64,000 nucleotides of DNA from Heliocidaris tuberculata. Taxonomy: Eukaryota > Echinodermata > Echinoidea > Camarodonta > Echinometridae. The translations under genes and the position numbers were made by a program. Shown here one piece after another: positions 18,801-30,176 of the stretch (position 1 is its first letter; every line of letters starts with the position of its first letter). The DNA lies in NCBI GenBank assembly GCA_025618425.1, contig CM046841.1, forward strand, positions 5,550,883 to 5,614,882, in the 5' to 3' direction. The notes beneath the pieces are model-generated. The model worked only from the letters and a program-made list of their open reading frames with translations. It was not told the origin of the DNA and made no database searches.

Positions 18801-20833
18801 CTAATTGATAGAGCACAGACTGCGGCGGTGGTAGTCCTTCCCTGGCAGCTGCATTAATTTGTTCAATGAATGCCTCATTAATGCTAACTTTGCCTTGCAT
18901 TCGTCTGAAAAGACATATTCCACTTCGCTCTCGTGTAATTGTGCTATTACTTGAAGCACATGGGAAAGACTGGGCTGTGCACTCAATAATTCTTCTGCCT
19001 CTCTCGTCTCCTGCGGTGACGGTCTAATGCAATCAGGAAAATGAAGAATGAGATGTTCAAGAAAGCCATCAACAGTGTCCAAGCTTGTGACGCATTGAGC
19101 ACTAGGGGTAGGCTGAATCGCTCCCAGAATGCAAAATGGAGTGTTGCTTGGGATCTCTCTGCCTTTCTGCGAGGCGTAGTTGGCAGTAACGCGTTCTCCA
19201 GAAAAAGTTGACTGAGCATGGAGATGTCCCCACTTGCAGTATCGCTATCGGTCTTGACCAACCTAGTGAGTACGTTGAACACTTCGCTAGAAACCAACAT
19301 CTTACCACCCTCACTGAGCTTTGAAACAAGTCCAGATGAAGTTGACTTGGCCAAGACAATGTTCTCTCCATCATGGCCATTCACGATAGCTGTTAGGGGC
19401 TCAATACAGTCCACGTCAATGGCTTGGCTCTTGCCCGTGGATGGTGGGCCAACAAATATGTTGATGATGTTGGTTTTCACTGCCCTTCTATTGTAGCAGA
19501 CTTTACTTTTCTCAGCAAAAGATACCCAGGACGAAAATCCAATTGAAACCAGTTGGAAATTTCCAGTTGAAACCAATTGCCAACTGGATTTCTAATAGGG
19601 AAATTGGAACAACTGGTTCCAGTTGAAAGCAGTTGAAATTTCCAGTTAAGATTTCCAGTTGAAACCAATAGAAATTTCCAGTTGAATCCACTTGAAATTT
19701 CCAGTTAAAGGAGAATGAAACCCGGAGGAAAAGTCAATTTTAATGAAAAGGGAGGATAGGGAGAAGCAATTAAAAAAGGTTCCATCAGAATCGGTTAAGA
19801 AATAAAGTTATGAAAGTTTGAAAAGTCTCCATTTATTTTCTATGGCGATCGTCAAATTGGCAGTGTTGCTTCAAAGTGACAGGTTTGGTAGTACAACTCT
19901 CCATATGTTTTGTACACAAAATTCCATATTTTCTTCATTATCGCTAAAGATGCTACTTGTCTTTTTGTGAACTCGACATATGTTGTGTCAAATACATTTA
20001 CATTTTTGTAAAGACATTGGAGACTACAATATTGTACTTACTTCAAATAATGTATGTACAATATCTCTGTGTTATACAGCTTGCATTTGTTCACAGTTAA
20101 TGCTTTTTAATTCCTTTGTTATTACCTATAATTGATGCAAATGACTCAGATTGTTCAAGTATTGTAAACTGATCTTTCTTTGTATACGGGGAATCCGTTA
20201 CATTAAACTTCAATATCAATAATTAAGAAACATACTCTTTATGTGAAAATGTGAGCGAATTTGCACACACCCCACTACGTTATGCAAATTAACTGGTTTT
20301 CAACTGGAACCAATTGGTAATTGGTTTCAACTGGAAATATTTGCCAACTGGTTTCCAACTGGAAATATACTCAGTAGTTGGCAACTGGAAATAGTCAGTT
20401 GGAAATATTTGCTAACTGGTTTCCAATTGGAACCATTTGGCAACTGGAAATATTTGCTAACTGGTTTCCAACTGGATTTCCAACTGGAAAAATATTCATC
20501 TCAACTGGTATTTTTGCGTTTCCAGTTGAATTTAACTGGATCCAGTTGAAACCAGTTGAAACCAATTAACACCAATTGAAACTAATTGAAACCATTTGAA
20601 ACCAGTTGGAAGTTCCAGTTGGTTTCAATTGGATTTTCGTCCTGGGTATGCAGTAGTTGTACTACACTGTTGAACAAATACCCCATGCAGGAGCTTATCG
20701 ACTTTGCTTGATTACTGATGTAATTTCCAACTGACTCAGGCAATAAAGCCTTATAATCGAAGGGGGTGGACATCAATCTCCCATGCAAATTTTCCCATGT
20801 CCGAGCATTCTGTTTCGACGACATGCGCGACAT
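18801..20833 (-). pseudogene. DUF3987-like P-loop protein gene, interrupted by a MITE
   Basis: On the minus strand, 20833-20650 encodes a head with 'LLPESVGNYISNQAKSIS' and 'MGYLFNSVVQLLH'. After a 1.1-kb insertion, 19522-19100 encodes 'NIINIFVGPPSTGKSQAID' (Walker A, GPPSTGKS), 'STSSGLVSKLSEGGKMLVSS' and 'MLSQLFLENA'. In another frame come 'TPFCILGAIQPTPSAQ' and 'DGFLEHLILHFPDCI', with an acidic/helical end to 18801. The order (LPE head, P-loop, G-x-QP block, DGFLxR-like block) matches DUF3987 proteins, which are often tied to mobile elements; that assignment is from memory. The P-loop suggests an ATPase, function unknown. The insertion and at least one frameshift near 19130-19150 make it non-functional. 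Confidence 0.7.
19523..20650. mobile_element. 1.13-kb MITE-like element with TA duplication, inside the DUF3987-like gene
   Basis: The ends are TA-CCCAGGACGAAAATCC... and its exact inverse at 20620-20648, a 27-bp perfect inverted repeat flanked by TA. Subterminal zones (about 19540-19700 and 20285-20635) are arrays of 'CCAGTTGAAA' and 'CAACTGGAAA' variants. The centre (about 19700-20280) is unique and non-coding. The TA target and size fit a Tc1/mariner-type non-autonomous element. Confidence 0.85.
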
Positions 20834-20935
20834 GACGTCGAATTGATTATTATTAATTTTATTACTTTTATCATTATTATTGTCATTATTATTATTAATA
20901 ATGATATTGTTGTCATTATTGATACTACTTTAGCT
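20834..20935. repeat. (ATT)n-rich microsatellite
   Basis: Imperfect ATT/ATTATC run immediately upstream of the DUF3987-like head. Confidence 0.85.
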
Positions 20936-21190
20936 ACGGAACTTCACTTACAATGAAATAAAAATTTCAACAATATAATCTAAAGCTGTTAATCAGCGTA
21001 AAAAACATGTCAGTTTATCCCAGATACGAGTAGGTACAGTATGTCATATACAATGATACATTGTAATTGATCATGGACTTGTAGGACACCATAGCATGTC
21101 AATCTATATCGGACTCGCAAGGCAAGGAATCCATAACAGACATATTGTTTCTTGTAAGGGGGATGTGAATTTGTGCAGTACTTGTTTTGT

Positions 21191-21387
21191 TTAGTTTAGT
21201 GCTGGGCTGATCTCCTCCTTTATCTCAATGACATCACTCAGTACCGTATGATCAACACTGATACCATCAATGGGATTGTCCTTTTCCGCAAGATCCTGCA
21301 CCCCCTCATCCTCTGAAATGGCAGGGTCACAGTCAACATCATCATCAGCATCATCGTATTTTTGATTTTGGGCTTGCTCTTCTTTCA
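21191..21387 (-). pseudogene. Copy E: solitary 5' piece of exon 10
   Basis: Acceptor 'TTTTTACAG' then V-K-E-E-Q, an acidic run (DDADDDVD), 'DEGVQDLAEKDNPIDG' and 'VDHTVLSD', stop at 21191. Copy A exon 10 starts VEEEQ with the same acidic run and 'NDPID', and copy I has 'DPINNINSSHTVLT'. Nothing of the family follows downstream. Confidence 0.6.
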
Positions 21388-21409
21388 CTGTAAAAAAAGA
21401 AAATAACAT

Positions 21410-22072
21410 AATAATTTAGAAAAGTAAATTTCAAACGTGAAAGAAGGGCAGTGAGGTGGGGGGGGGGACTTAAAATGTAAACAAGAAGATCATCGTTATC
21501 CTCTTTCCTTACTTCCGGGGAAAAAAATTACAAGATTAACATGAGAGTTACAACATAGACCAATATGAATATTAATGGATTATGGACAGGAACTTCACAA
21601 AATATTAAATGCATGCATCAGGTCTATGAAGGCCAGAGCAAAAGTTGATGCTGTAGTGATGTGCAACCACTTCCATTACCAGTGGACACAATGTAGATTA
21701 CACTGTAATCTTTGAGACCTAATAATAACTTTTTAATCTTTTTAATGTCACAAAAAATGTTACATGGACATGTATTCTTTCTGATTTAGAAATTAAGAAC
21801 ACTCTTTAGAAATGTATGCCGGAAAATTGGGTAACTGCTTTCTATTAAGTTTTCTTAACCTGTTAGAGTCTGAGCCTGTATATATTGGGGCTGGGGTCTA
21901 TGGAAAATGTGTTGTAACGTAATCAGCCAGTCTCCAACAGGTTAGAAACAAATATATATGTATATATATATATATATATACATTATATATATATTTATAT
22001 ATATGCATATCTGCTGAGAAAAATAGCTGTAATCAGCATTTTTGCAACCTATCCCATATAAAATTCACAGGG
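21410..22072. other. No gene; (AT)n tract
   Basis: AT-rich, with an (AT)n/(TATA) microsatellite at about 21952-22008 and a G-run at 21461-21468. No coding signal. Confidence 0.5.
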
Positions 22073-22090
22073 CAAATAGCCCTTCTGTAC

Positions 22091-22223
22091 CTTTGAAAGA
22101 CTGAAACCAAACTCAGTAATCTCTGTATCAGTTGGAGGGGCTTGGTCATTGAGCGCTCGGGGATCAAAGTGAATTTTCTTGGTAGCAAGGGTGGCAGCAG
22201 AACTTGGTCCAGCAGCAAAATAC
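22091..22223 (-). CDS. SAP/SWIM gene exon 3
   Basis: 133 nt between acceptor 'TGCTGACAG' and donor AAAG|GTACAG. Encodes 'YFAAGPSSAATLATKKIHF' and 'DPRALNDQAPPTDTE'. A DPR motif after the SWIM finger is usual in this family. An inverted copy with the same splice signals is at 22604-22736 on the plus strand. Confidence 0.65.
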
Positions 22224-24840
22224 CTGTCAGCAAAGACACAATATGAATATGTTTAAAGAGTAGACAATATATAAATGCTAGCCTCCTCTAAATAATCTAT
22301 TGAACGCAGATATACAAATATCATTCCAGGGGGCTGTTTCATGAAAGTTGTCGGCACTGACTAAATTGTTAGCTCTGACAATTTCAGTAAAATCCTTGGT
22401 ATTGACTGGCTGAGAAGTACTCTACTCCGACTGTTACTATGATAACTGCCAGAGAATGACATTTTGTCAGTGCTGACAACTTTCATGAAACAGCCCCCTG
22501 GAATGATATTTGTTTATCTGCGTTCAATAGATTATTTAGAGGAGGCTAGCATTTATATATTGTCTACTCTTTAAACATATTCATATTGTGTCTTTGCTGA
22601 CAGGTATTTTGCTGCTGGACCAAGTTCTGCTGCCACCCTTGCTACCAAGAAAATTCACTTTGATCCCCGAGCGCTCAATGACCAAGCCCCTCCAACTGAT
22701 ACAGAGATTACTGAGTTTGGTTTCAGTCTTTCAAAGGTACAGAAGGGCTATTTGATATACATGAACGGTATGTATGCTGAGATATATTTTTTAATCAGCA
22801 TAAAAAATTTAAATGAAAAAAAAATAATAAATCTGTGTGGAATCATTGCACACAGATTACTGTATATGGAACAATATTTGACATAATTTGCTGAGCTTCT
22901 TCTGAATGGGTATGTTGGGGGACCCCTTGTCTGCGAACCCAATATTTCATTTAAAATTTGCAAACCTAACCTTTTCTATTCCTCTAATGGCTGACCTCAT
23001 TTTAATCCTCATTTACTAGAGAGTAATTGTGCTGAAATAAATAAAAATTCAAACAGGAACAATGTCATTTTCACAAAAACAATGCCACGGTGTAAATTTG
23101 ACGCTAAAAAGAGAAAGATGCCCTTGTCTGCGTACTCATTCACTTTACACGCAGATCAGGATTTTTGGCATGATAATAATAATAATAATACATGATATTT
23201 ATATAGCGCTATTTCCACTTTGATAAAAATGCTCAAGGCGATGTGAGTAAAAAATTTTTAAAAAGTTGTTTTTCATCAATATTCCTCATTTTTCAATGAC
23301 ACATATCACTAAAAGTGATTTGAAGGTGGTGATTTTTTGCAATATTAGAATCGTGCAGTTACGCGTATGCGCAGACTTAAGCACTGTGCAAACATGGGGC
23401 ACCAAGCCATACTAAAGGTTACAATGTTAGATGTACCTTGCTTTATTGATGGTCAGGTTGGTGAGAACTGTTGGTGCATCATGCTGTCTTGCCCTTCTTT
23501 TCCAGAGAGCTGGCCCATCTGTGCAGGATTTCTTGTCAAAAGCTTCAATCTCGTAGAGAATAGCTCCTACATGCCGGCATGCTCCATCACTTCTGCATAA
23601 TGGAAAAATTACATAAAAGGAAATATTTAATGTGGATCGGTGCAGCATACAGAAGAAAAAATTCTTGGAACAAACTATTGTATTTTCTACTTTTTTTCCA
23701 CTTATTACTGGACTCTTCTTCTACATGTACATGTACATTTACACGTACGGTGTTATATACATCATGTGATTATTGGAGTTTGCACTCGGTTAATGCCTAC
23801 ATGTACATGTAGATTGAGTAAATTTTACACTGTATACATACACATGTATCTACATAGCCTGTTCACCCAAATTTTTAAAGTTTAAAAAAATAAATTAACA
23901 AGAAAATAAATAAAAAAAATCACCATTGAATCTTCTAGTCATGATTGTTTCCTGACTTAAGTGAACTGCTTAAGGTGAACATTCTGTCACGTCTACATGG
24001 CCTCTGGGCAATACATGAAAGTCTTAAAATTAAAAAAAAAAAAAAAGATCTGCAAGCCTACAGATCTATTCTACATGAATATTATAGACTTAGAAATCAA
24101 TATGACAAGACTATGACGAGTTAAATACCCATTATTTCTGTGAATAGTCATTATTATCATGCTGAATGCTGTCACTAACTTAATTTATGAAAGAGAAAAG
24201 GTGCAAAAACTACTTGAAGTCAAGATACAGTCAATGATAGTGTACAGTTCAAAAGTAGAACTTACCCTCCTTGACATTCACAGTAGGCAACTTCAATTTG
24301 CCCGTTCGACTTGTCCATAATAACCCAAGCTTGATATGCGGGCTTATTGAGATATGTGCGGTCCTTTTGAGTTGGCCTCACCTCTCCAAGAAAGGCACAC
24401 ATGGGGCTAGAATCAGCCACATGATTGTATTTCAACTCCATGACATTTCCGTCTGCAAATAGTCTATAGTCTTCAAACGATTTATAGCCTTTCAGTTTCT
24501 TTCTGTCATAGTCTGTTCTGTTCATAATTAAATAGTTAAAAATATCAAATAATCCAAACTCTGGGATGTCTGCAAAGTCTGTTGTATAACCCATAAGTTT
24601 TGTTGGATCCGAGCATCCGGCCCACGAGAGCTTCTCCCGCAGCGAGCGGGTGGTGTCTACCTGGGTGAGGTCGGGGTCCACGGGAAGATCCAACTCACAG
24701 ACAGCTGTCGCAAGTTTCACAAGTTTTTCCTTATTGTACCCGCTCATACTTACACCTCTTTCTCTCAAAAAATCTGTCAATTCCCTGACTGTCCAATCCT
24801 TCGATGACTTGCCAGATGATGAAGTCGAAGTCGATGCCAT
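22091..24840 (-). CDS. SAP-domain / SWIM zinc-finger protein gene (YqaJ-associated type), 3' end missing
   Basis: Three exons with GT-AG borders and matching phase: 24840-24266, 23592-23437 and 22223-22091. Exon 1 starts MASTSTSSS and holds a SAP-like helix pair ('WTVRELTDFLRERGVSMSG', residues about 15-40). At the exon 1/2 junction a SWIM finger forms: 'EVAYCECQGGSDGACRHVGA' (C-x-C...C-x-H). Exon 3 has 'KKIHFDPRALNDQAP'. Proteins with this SAP + SWIM order usually continue into a YqaJ/lambda-type exonuclease domain and are multicopy in invertebrates; that is family knowledge recalled, not seen here. No exonuclease exon follows before 21.4 kb, and exon 3 sits in an inverted duplication, so the gene is probably truncated though its three exons are clean. 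Confidence 0.72.
22328..22503. mobile_element. Palindromic MITE at the centre of the inverted duplication
   Basis: About 175 bp with inverted ends (CCAGGGGGCTGTTTCATGAAAGTTGTC). The interior carries 'CTGACAA' and 'TTGTCAG' motifs. Non-coding. Confidence 0.8.
22604..22736 (+). pseudogene. Inverted copy of SAP/SWIM exon 3
   Basis: Plus-strand copy of exon 3 with acceptor 'GCTGACAG' and donor AAAG|GTACAG. It has no partner exons on this strand; alternative read-through reaches another GTATGT at about 22769. Confidence 0.75.
22770..23436. other. Intron of the SAP/SWIM gene with a common repeat tail
   Basis: At about 23171-23240 there is (AAT)n followed by 'ATTTATATAGCGCTATTTCC' and 'AAAATGCTCAAGGCGATG', a 3' tail widespread in marine invertebrate SINE-like repeats (recalled). 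The rest is AT-rich. Confidence 0.55.
23437..23592 (-). CDS. SAP/SWIM gene exon 2
   Basis: Acceptor 'TTATGCAG' at 23593. Completes the SWIM motif with 'SDGACRHVGAILYEIEAFD' and continues 'CTDGPALWKRRARQ' to donor AG|GTACAT. Phase 2 to phase 2 with its neighbours. Confidence 0.72.
23593..24265. other. Intron 1 of the SAP/SWIM gene
   Basis: Contains ACATGTACATGT runs at 23725-23745 and 23800-23812 and an A-run near 24030-24047. Nothing coding. Confidence 0.6.
24266..24840 (-). CDS. SAP/SWIM gene exon 1
   Basis: About 191 codons. ATG at 24840-24838; a longer frame extends upstream to 24945 only through non-ATG codons. Contains the SAP-like region, 'FGLFDIFNYLIMNRTDYDR', 'KSFEDYRLFADGNV' and 'YQAWVIMDKSNGQIEVAYCE', then donor GGAGG|GTAAGT. 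Confidence 0.72.
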
Positions 24841-25828
24841 TGCAAAAACATGTAACGTAGTCCCAGATCGTTGAAAACAGCTAGTATGAGAAACGCGTGT
24901 TGGTCGTATACGAATCGGGCAGAAAACAAGATGGCGGACGGGCAAAGCTTACCCGAGTTAGTAACAGTATCGAGGATTGGCAGGGGGGATGACGTCATAT
25001 GAATATCATTAGTAAACCGGCCTGTTCTGATGACTGAGAGTATGCATACTCTACTTCAAGGAGCTCTTCCTCCACAGGATCTTCATACGATTCTGGATAC
25101 CACATGGGGGATGTAAAGTTTGGCTCAAAAAGGTGGTCCTTCCCGAATAAGATGGACACAGCATTGAGGTGATCTTTCAGGAGTGTCACAACATCTTTGT
25201 CTACGGCCCGTCTTCCACATATGATCGTTGGGAACATGCTTCGGACTGCAGGGGCAAGCTGCCTCAGAATGCTGGGACTGTAGGCATGCCAGCAATTTTG
25301 TACTGGCTCATCATGCAGTAGAGGCATTTTAGGCGCTCGGTCAAAAGAGTGTAATTATGCCTCATGCCGCACACTTGATGAGCTGTATCACCATACCCAC
25401 CTATGGAGCAGGGCAATTGGGATTAGGACATCTGATCTTAGTCTCCATCACACCAAGTGGTCTCCAGAAGTAGACGGTGGTGAAGAACAAAAGCATGGAC
25501 GGCAGCGACCCTCTGACCAATGTAGGAAGAGGTGGGGGATTGAACTCCATCTTCTTTTTAAAGATCTGGCGACCAGTTACTTGTTGAAAGATGCCGTGGG
25601 GCCATCATTCTTAAGCCACCGGACGTTTGGTGGATACATGCCCTGTACCTGTGGTGAAGGCTTGTCCCAAAACTTTTGCCACCCTTCCTGTACCATGGAG
25701 TACTCTGAAGAGGATGTTGACGGTCTGTCTTGCGATGCCGAAGGTCTGTCTTCAGATGATGTTGCCGTTTGGTGCTTTCCTATGGACGTGATTTGCATCG
25801 ATTCTAACCTCTGAGTCCTGAAGTACAT

Positions 25829-26404
25829 CCACTGAAAAGTTTAATGAGAGAAAATAGTTAATTAAATATAATACTGTTCTATAGATTCCACCAAATAAGA
25901 CATATTTGGGTTGTCATCATAAAAGATCTGTTCATATGAAGAAAACAAATGGAAGGTTGGTTAGCATTTACTAAGAACAGAGGAAAGGAACAAAATTTGA
26001 GGTGCAATGAGAGGGAAGTGAAAACATGCTACAAATAGAACTAATATGCAGAGGCAAACTTCAACCTACATGTATTTGCAATTCATCTAAATTACAATCG
26101 GATCATTTTCATATCACATCTTAAAAACATTTGGGATCTTCTCTGGGAGGCAAGAAATGAGAAGTGTTATCATAATGTGCAAATCTGCTCACCTGTAACA
26201 GCCAGTAGATCAGCATCTCCAATGCAATCATCATCTATACCCGCATCTGCAGCCAGCGTAGCTGTCTCTATTTTCTCCTTCGGCTTCTGCAAATGAAATA
26301 TAAGAAAAAGAGAGATGGTTAATTCTCTCGCTCTCACCCCCTCTTCAATGGGAATTACAGTACAGATAGTAGAGACCCAAGCATGAACCTCCATTACTTT
26401 TGCG
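25829..26404. other. Introns of copy G with the short linker exon
   Basis: Only the acidic linker ('KIETATLAADAGIDDDC' and 'IGDADLLAVTG', about 26286-26180) is coding-like. The rest is AT-rich. Confidence 0.5.
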
Positions 26405-27141
26405 TAATAGCCCCATTCCACTGACCATCGGAACCCAATCTGAAGCCCATCTGATCCCAATTTTGCAAAAATTACAGCGTTCCGATGAGTTCCGATGAGT
26501 TCCGATGAAAAATCACCCGACATCCGCTTTTTTTTTTGTCCCCGTTTTCCAAAAAATCCGATAGAGGCCTACCATTGATCAGGGTAATTGGATGAAAGAC
26601 TGGTAGCGGCCCAATGTCTGTTCGCCATTTTCATCGGCGGCGTCCGATTGATCCGATTGCGGTAGGATTGTTATCCGAGGGTGACCTGACAGTAATCTGA
26701 CACTTCCAACACTCTCCTGACACCAATCCGACACATCCGTTACTATCCTTAGGGTAATCGGACACCTATCGGATTTGTCGCCAAAATCGGCAGTCAAGTA
26801 TAAAAGCGGGCTACACCTCCTGAAAGAACTAGACATGGATCAATGTCTTTGCAACGCTGCAGCCCTGGGCTGTGTTTTTTTGCTCCAGCAACAAACTATA
26901 TGTATGCAACAAGATGCAATAACCCTTGATGAAGGAACTAAGCTCAGAGCTTAGTTCCTTCATCGGACGATTTTGCCTCATCGGATCACGTCCGACCTGT
27001 CGGACACTGACCTGATAGTCCACAAACACGAATCGGATTCATCATAGTGTGACATGATACTCTTCGGTGGGTTACCGGAAGAAAAAAAACAATGCTTCCG
27101 ATGAGTGGCCGATGATCCCAAATTCTCTGTGGAATGGGGGT
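26405..27141. mobile_element. 0.73-kb TIR element with TA target, in copy G intron
   Basis: Ends 'TA-GCCCCATTCCAC' (26407) and 'GTGGAATGGGGG-TA' (27128-27141) are inverted repeats with flanking TA. The interior repeats 'TCCGATGAG' and 'ATCGGA' many times on both strands. No coding capacity despite a few open frames. Confidence 0.75.
26930..26967. repeat. Perfect hairpin inside the TIR element
   Basis: GATGAAGGAACTAAGCTC and its inverse GAGCTTAGTTCCTTCATC separated by only A/AG: an 18-bp stem with almost no loop. Confidence 0.9.
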
Positions 27142-27786
27142 ATAAATAATATGTATGCAATCATTTGATCATGTAGAGTATATAATTGTATTTTTTTTTA
27201 ATGCATTTCAAAACTATCCTCAATATGGCATATGGCACCTGTAGCAGGAAATGCTCTGGCCAATTCAAGTAGTTTCTCCTTCTGCCAAAGCAAGCAGGGT
27301 CATGTCTCATCCTTACTGATGAAGGCCTTCAACAGAAACTTCACCCAGCCTACATCATTTTCAAGAAACCACTTGAAAGTCTTGCCAGCATACTTCCCGA
27401 AGGTGACGGCGATGTTGGCTCTCCAGAGCGAGCCGCCTGTGGTCTTCGCTGCCTTTTCTACTGTCACTGGACCTCCTCAACTCCAGGGGTCATTTTTTCC
27501 AACGGAATTTGACCACACTGCAAAGCTTCTGCTATATAGTTTAGAAGTGCTTCTCCTTCCTTGTACAGGCGTAGTGATGGGTACAAGTGCTGCTTCGAAT
27601 GGCTCTTCAAGTTCTGCTTATGTGCGAATGTCTTGCCACAGGTCACACATTTGCATTGCTTTTCGTTGTGTACCTTCAGGTGCCTGGTCAAGTTGGACTT
27701 TACATTAAAGTTGGCAGGACACTTGCTGCATTTCCAGTGGTATTTCTTTCCCTTTCCCTCTATTCTGACCTGTTTCAAAACAACAA

Positions 27787-28114
27787 TAAACAGGGGCGGA
27801 TCTAGCTTTTTCTCCAAATGGGGGGTTTGAGGGGCTGAGCTGGGTATTGCGAGGGAGCGTAGCGACCGAGCCCGAACGAGCGAAGCGAGCGAGGGGGGAG
27901 GGTGTGGGAGGGGGGTATCCCCCCTCCCACAGTAGGGAGATTTTTCATTTTTAGGGTTGCCAGCTTGCGATTTTAAGCATACTTGCATGCTCTATTTTTT
28001 TCTCTTTGTTTTTTTTTTTTCCTATGCACATTAAATGTTTACTTGGCAGCCCAAGGGGGGGGGGTTTAAACCCCCTAAACTCCCCCCCCCCCCCCCCCGT
28101 AGATCCACCACTGA
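27787..28114. mobile_element. MITE with CAGGGGCGGATCTA ends, upstream of copy G finger exon
   Basis: Left end CAGGGGCGGATCTAG, right end TAGATCCACCACTG, flanked by ATAAA on both sides (apparent 5-bp duplication). The interior is G- and C-rich (homopolymers at 28050 and 28084). End motifs of this kind are common in animal MITEs. Confidence 0.75.
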
Positions 28115-28205
28115 TAAACAAATTTAGAATAAGAAACCATGCAATAGGTTACAATTTTATTATAATTAAATTGCATATTTTATTTCTTTGTGTGTAATGG
28201 TTTTT

Positions 28206-29585
28206 GTCTCGCCTGCGTAAGCAAAAAGCGAGACATACAGTAGGCGCCGCTTTTCCGACGGCGGCGGCAGCGGTGACGGCGTCAACAATTTTGTAAATGC
28301 TTTCATTTTAAAAGTACATGTCCGACTTCCATGAAACTTGAATACAAGTGTTTTAGAGTATCACAAATAATGTGGAACAAATTCCAGGTCAAAAGTCAAG
28401 GTCAAAGGTCAATTAAAATCAGTTGAATTAAATTGTGTTCCAAAAACTTAATGTGAGGTTAAGTTTTTGAAAGTTTACTTTATTTCAAAAGTATTTGTTC
28501 AAATTCTTTGAAACTTGGCATCATTCATGGTAGGGATTGTCTTGATGTCCTCCCCTTCCAAATGAATACCCAAATCTTACATTTCCATCACATTAAAGGT
28601 CACCTACTGACAGTTTAACTTGGTTAAGTTTTGGGTAAATTTCAGTTTTATCTCTACATAAAGTACATGTATGTACATGTAGTATGTACATGTATTGTAC
28701 ACATGCATTTGACTTCTTCTCAAAACTTTGCTGGTAGTGGATTTCATCTAAAATTGGCAGGGCTCATCCTTAGGCAAGGAGGATCTAAATTAATACAGAT
28801 GGGGGTACTTACCAATATGGGGGGGTCTTGGGGGCACCACCCCAAGAGCATCAATAATGGCAGTAATTAAATTCATATTTGCTTCTTCTTTAAGCCCTTT
28901 TCCAAGATTATTAGCAAAGTTGGTAGGTATCATCCTTAGAGGAATTTCTGAAACAGGGTACCTTGCCTCCAAGGGGGCTCAGGGGCAGCACCCCTTAAGT
29001 GCCCCTATTGTGAAAATGAGATATTTGTTGAATTCATGACTGGGTTCTGACCAATCTAGGTAAGAATCATCCTTAGACAAAGAGGATCTAAATGAATGCA
29101 AATAGGGTACCTATCCCTTAAGGAGGGGGTGGAGGGGTGGGGGGCACCCCCCCCCCCCCACACCCCCCGAGCCTGTGACACCAAATTGACATTTTTCTTT
29201 CTTCTGTAAAATGTATTGCCGCATGTAGATTGTAACCAAACTAGGTAGGAATCATTCTTAGGGGAAGGAGACTTCAAGTTGTTCAAGTATTGTAGATCAT
29301 TATCTTCAAGCATCTGATGGAGGGGCATCACCCCAAGTGTCCCAATGGCAGTTATTTCATGTACACATATTTTGCTTTAAAACACACAGCTTGATTTCAA
29401 ATGAACTTCACCATCCAATAAATCTTACTTGAAGGGATTTAAGTTATACAGATGGGGTACTGGCCCACAAGGGGGGGGGGGGCGGGAAGGGCTCAGGGGC
29501 AGCACCCCTTAAGTGCCCCATCCTTTGATTTTTCACCAAGCGAAAATTTTGCCCCGAAAATTGCATGATGCAGGCGAGACTGCCC
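28206..29585. mobile_element. GTCTCGCCTGC repeat element with internal tandem units
   Basis: Starts 'GTCTCGCCTGCGTAAGC' and ends 'GCAGGCGAGAC', an inverted terminal match. Inside, blocks with 'ATCCTTAG', 'GGATCTAAAT' and 'GGG.CA.CACCCC' recur near 28760, 28915, 29065, 29250 and 29440. Non-coding; a family of this type is common in marine invertebrates (recalled). Confidence 0.65.
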
Positions 29586-29919
29586 TGGGCATTTCCCTTG
29601 TTTACTATGCTCACTCATTCAATTCGTTCATTCATTACACTACACTTGCAGTATAGCAACATTAGTATAGATCTTTTTTGTATAGGAATATTCCATAGAG
29701 CTCCACTGCCACCGCCATTAGGCGGTGGAGCTCCAGAAACAAATAACCAAAATCTTTCATGCCCATTAGTTTGGTCGGTCGCATCGCTTTTATTTTGGCA
29801 GGTAGAATAAAAACTTCTACTTACATTTCAGGAGAAATACTATAACTATCAGTCCAGCATTTTGATTTCACGATTTGACAATTATTTCGATAAAAAAAAA
29901 ATTGAGTTTCCTTGCTGAG

Positions 29920-30050
29920 CCGATCTTCCCCGTACTGTATCATCGATTCAAATGACTCGATTGCACGGTGCGATCGAGTCATTTGAATCGACGGTATACA
30001 GTACGCACCCTGCAATCGAGTCATTTGAATCAACGGTACAGGAGTCAAAA
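29920..30050. repeat. Inverted and direct copies of a 25-bp motif
   Basis: 'GATTCAAATGACTCGAT' (29943-29964) faces 'ATCGAGTCATTTGAATC' (29973-29990), and a third copy follows at 30013-30032. The first two form a strong hairpin. Confidence 0.8.
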
Positions 30051-30176
30051 ACAGACAACAAAATTGCTCTAAGCAAGATTTAATTTTCTTGAATTTGCTA
30101 GTTTACCTGATTAAGGAACTCTTCAACTCTATGCTGCAAATTTGAGGTTTCAGAGTTGAAAGTGAAATTTTAAAAA

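Larger units (their letters stand above)
22073..22754. repeat. Inverted duplication, two arms of about 255 bp around a central MITE
   Basis: Left arm 22073-22327, right arm 22500-22754, nearly identical in inverse orientation, each containing the same 133-bp exon with its splice sites. The centre (22328-22503) is itself a palindromic element with ends 'CCAGGGGGCTGTTTCATGAA'. Outside 22754 and 22073 the sequences diverge at once. Confidence 0.92.
24995..27769 (-). pseudogene. Copy G: fingers and DUF6729-like domain joined directly to exon 9 (core deleted)
   Basis: Finger exon 27769-about 27225: CSKC...HLKVH and CVTCGKTFAHKQNLKSHSKQH, then, after a frameshift near 27470, 'VTFGKYAGKTFKWFLENDVG' and an in-frame TGA before 'PCLLWQKEKLLELA'. 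Linker at about 26286-26180. DUF6729-like part at about 25828-25175: 'VQEGWQKFWDKPSPQ', 'YFWRPLGVMETKIRCPNPNC', 'YTLLTERLKCLYC', 'WHAYSPSILRQLAPAV' and 'IICGRRAVDKDVVTLLKDHL'. Then, in one open frame, 'NAVSILFGKDHLFEPNF' jumps to exon 9 sequence and 'EEELLEVEYAYSQSS'. Exons 5-8 and part of 4 are gone. Copy A's intron within the DUF6729-like region is absent here. Confidence 0.78.

Noticed and set aside
26930..26967. Possible microRNA precursor
   Set aside because: The hairpin has an 18-bp stem with almost no loop, too short for a pre-miRNA, and lies in a transposon with many similar motifs.
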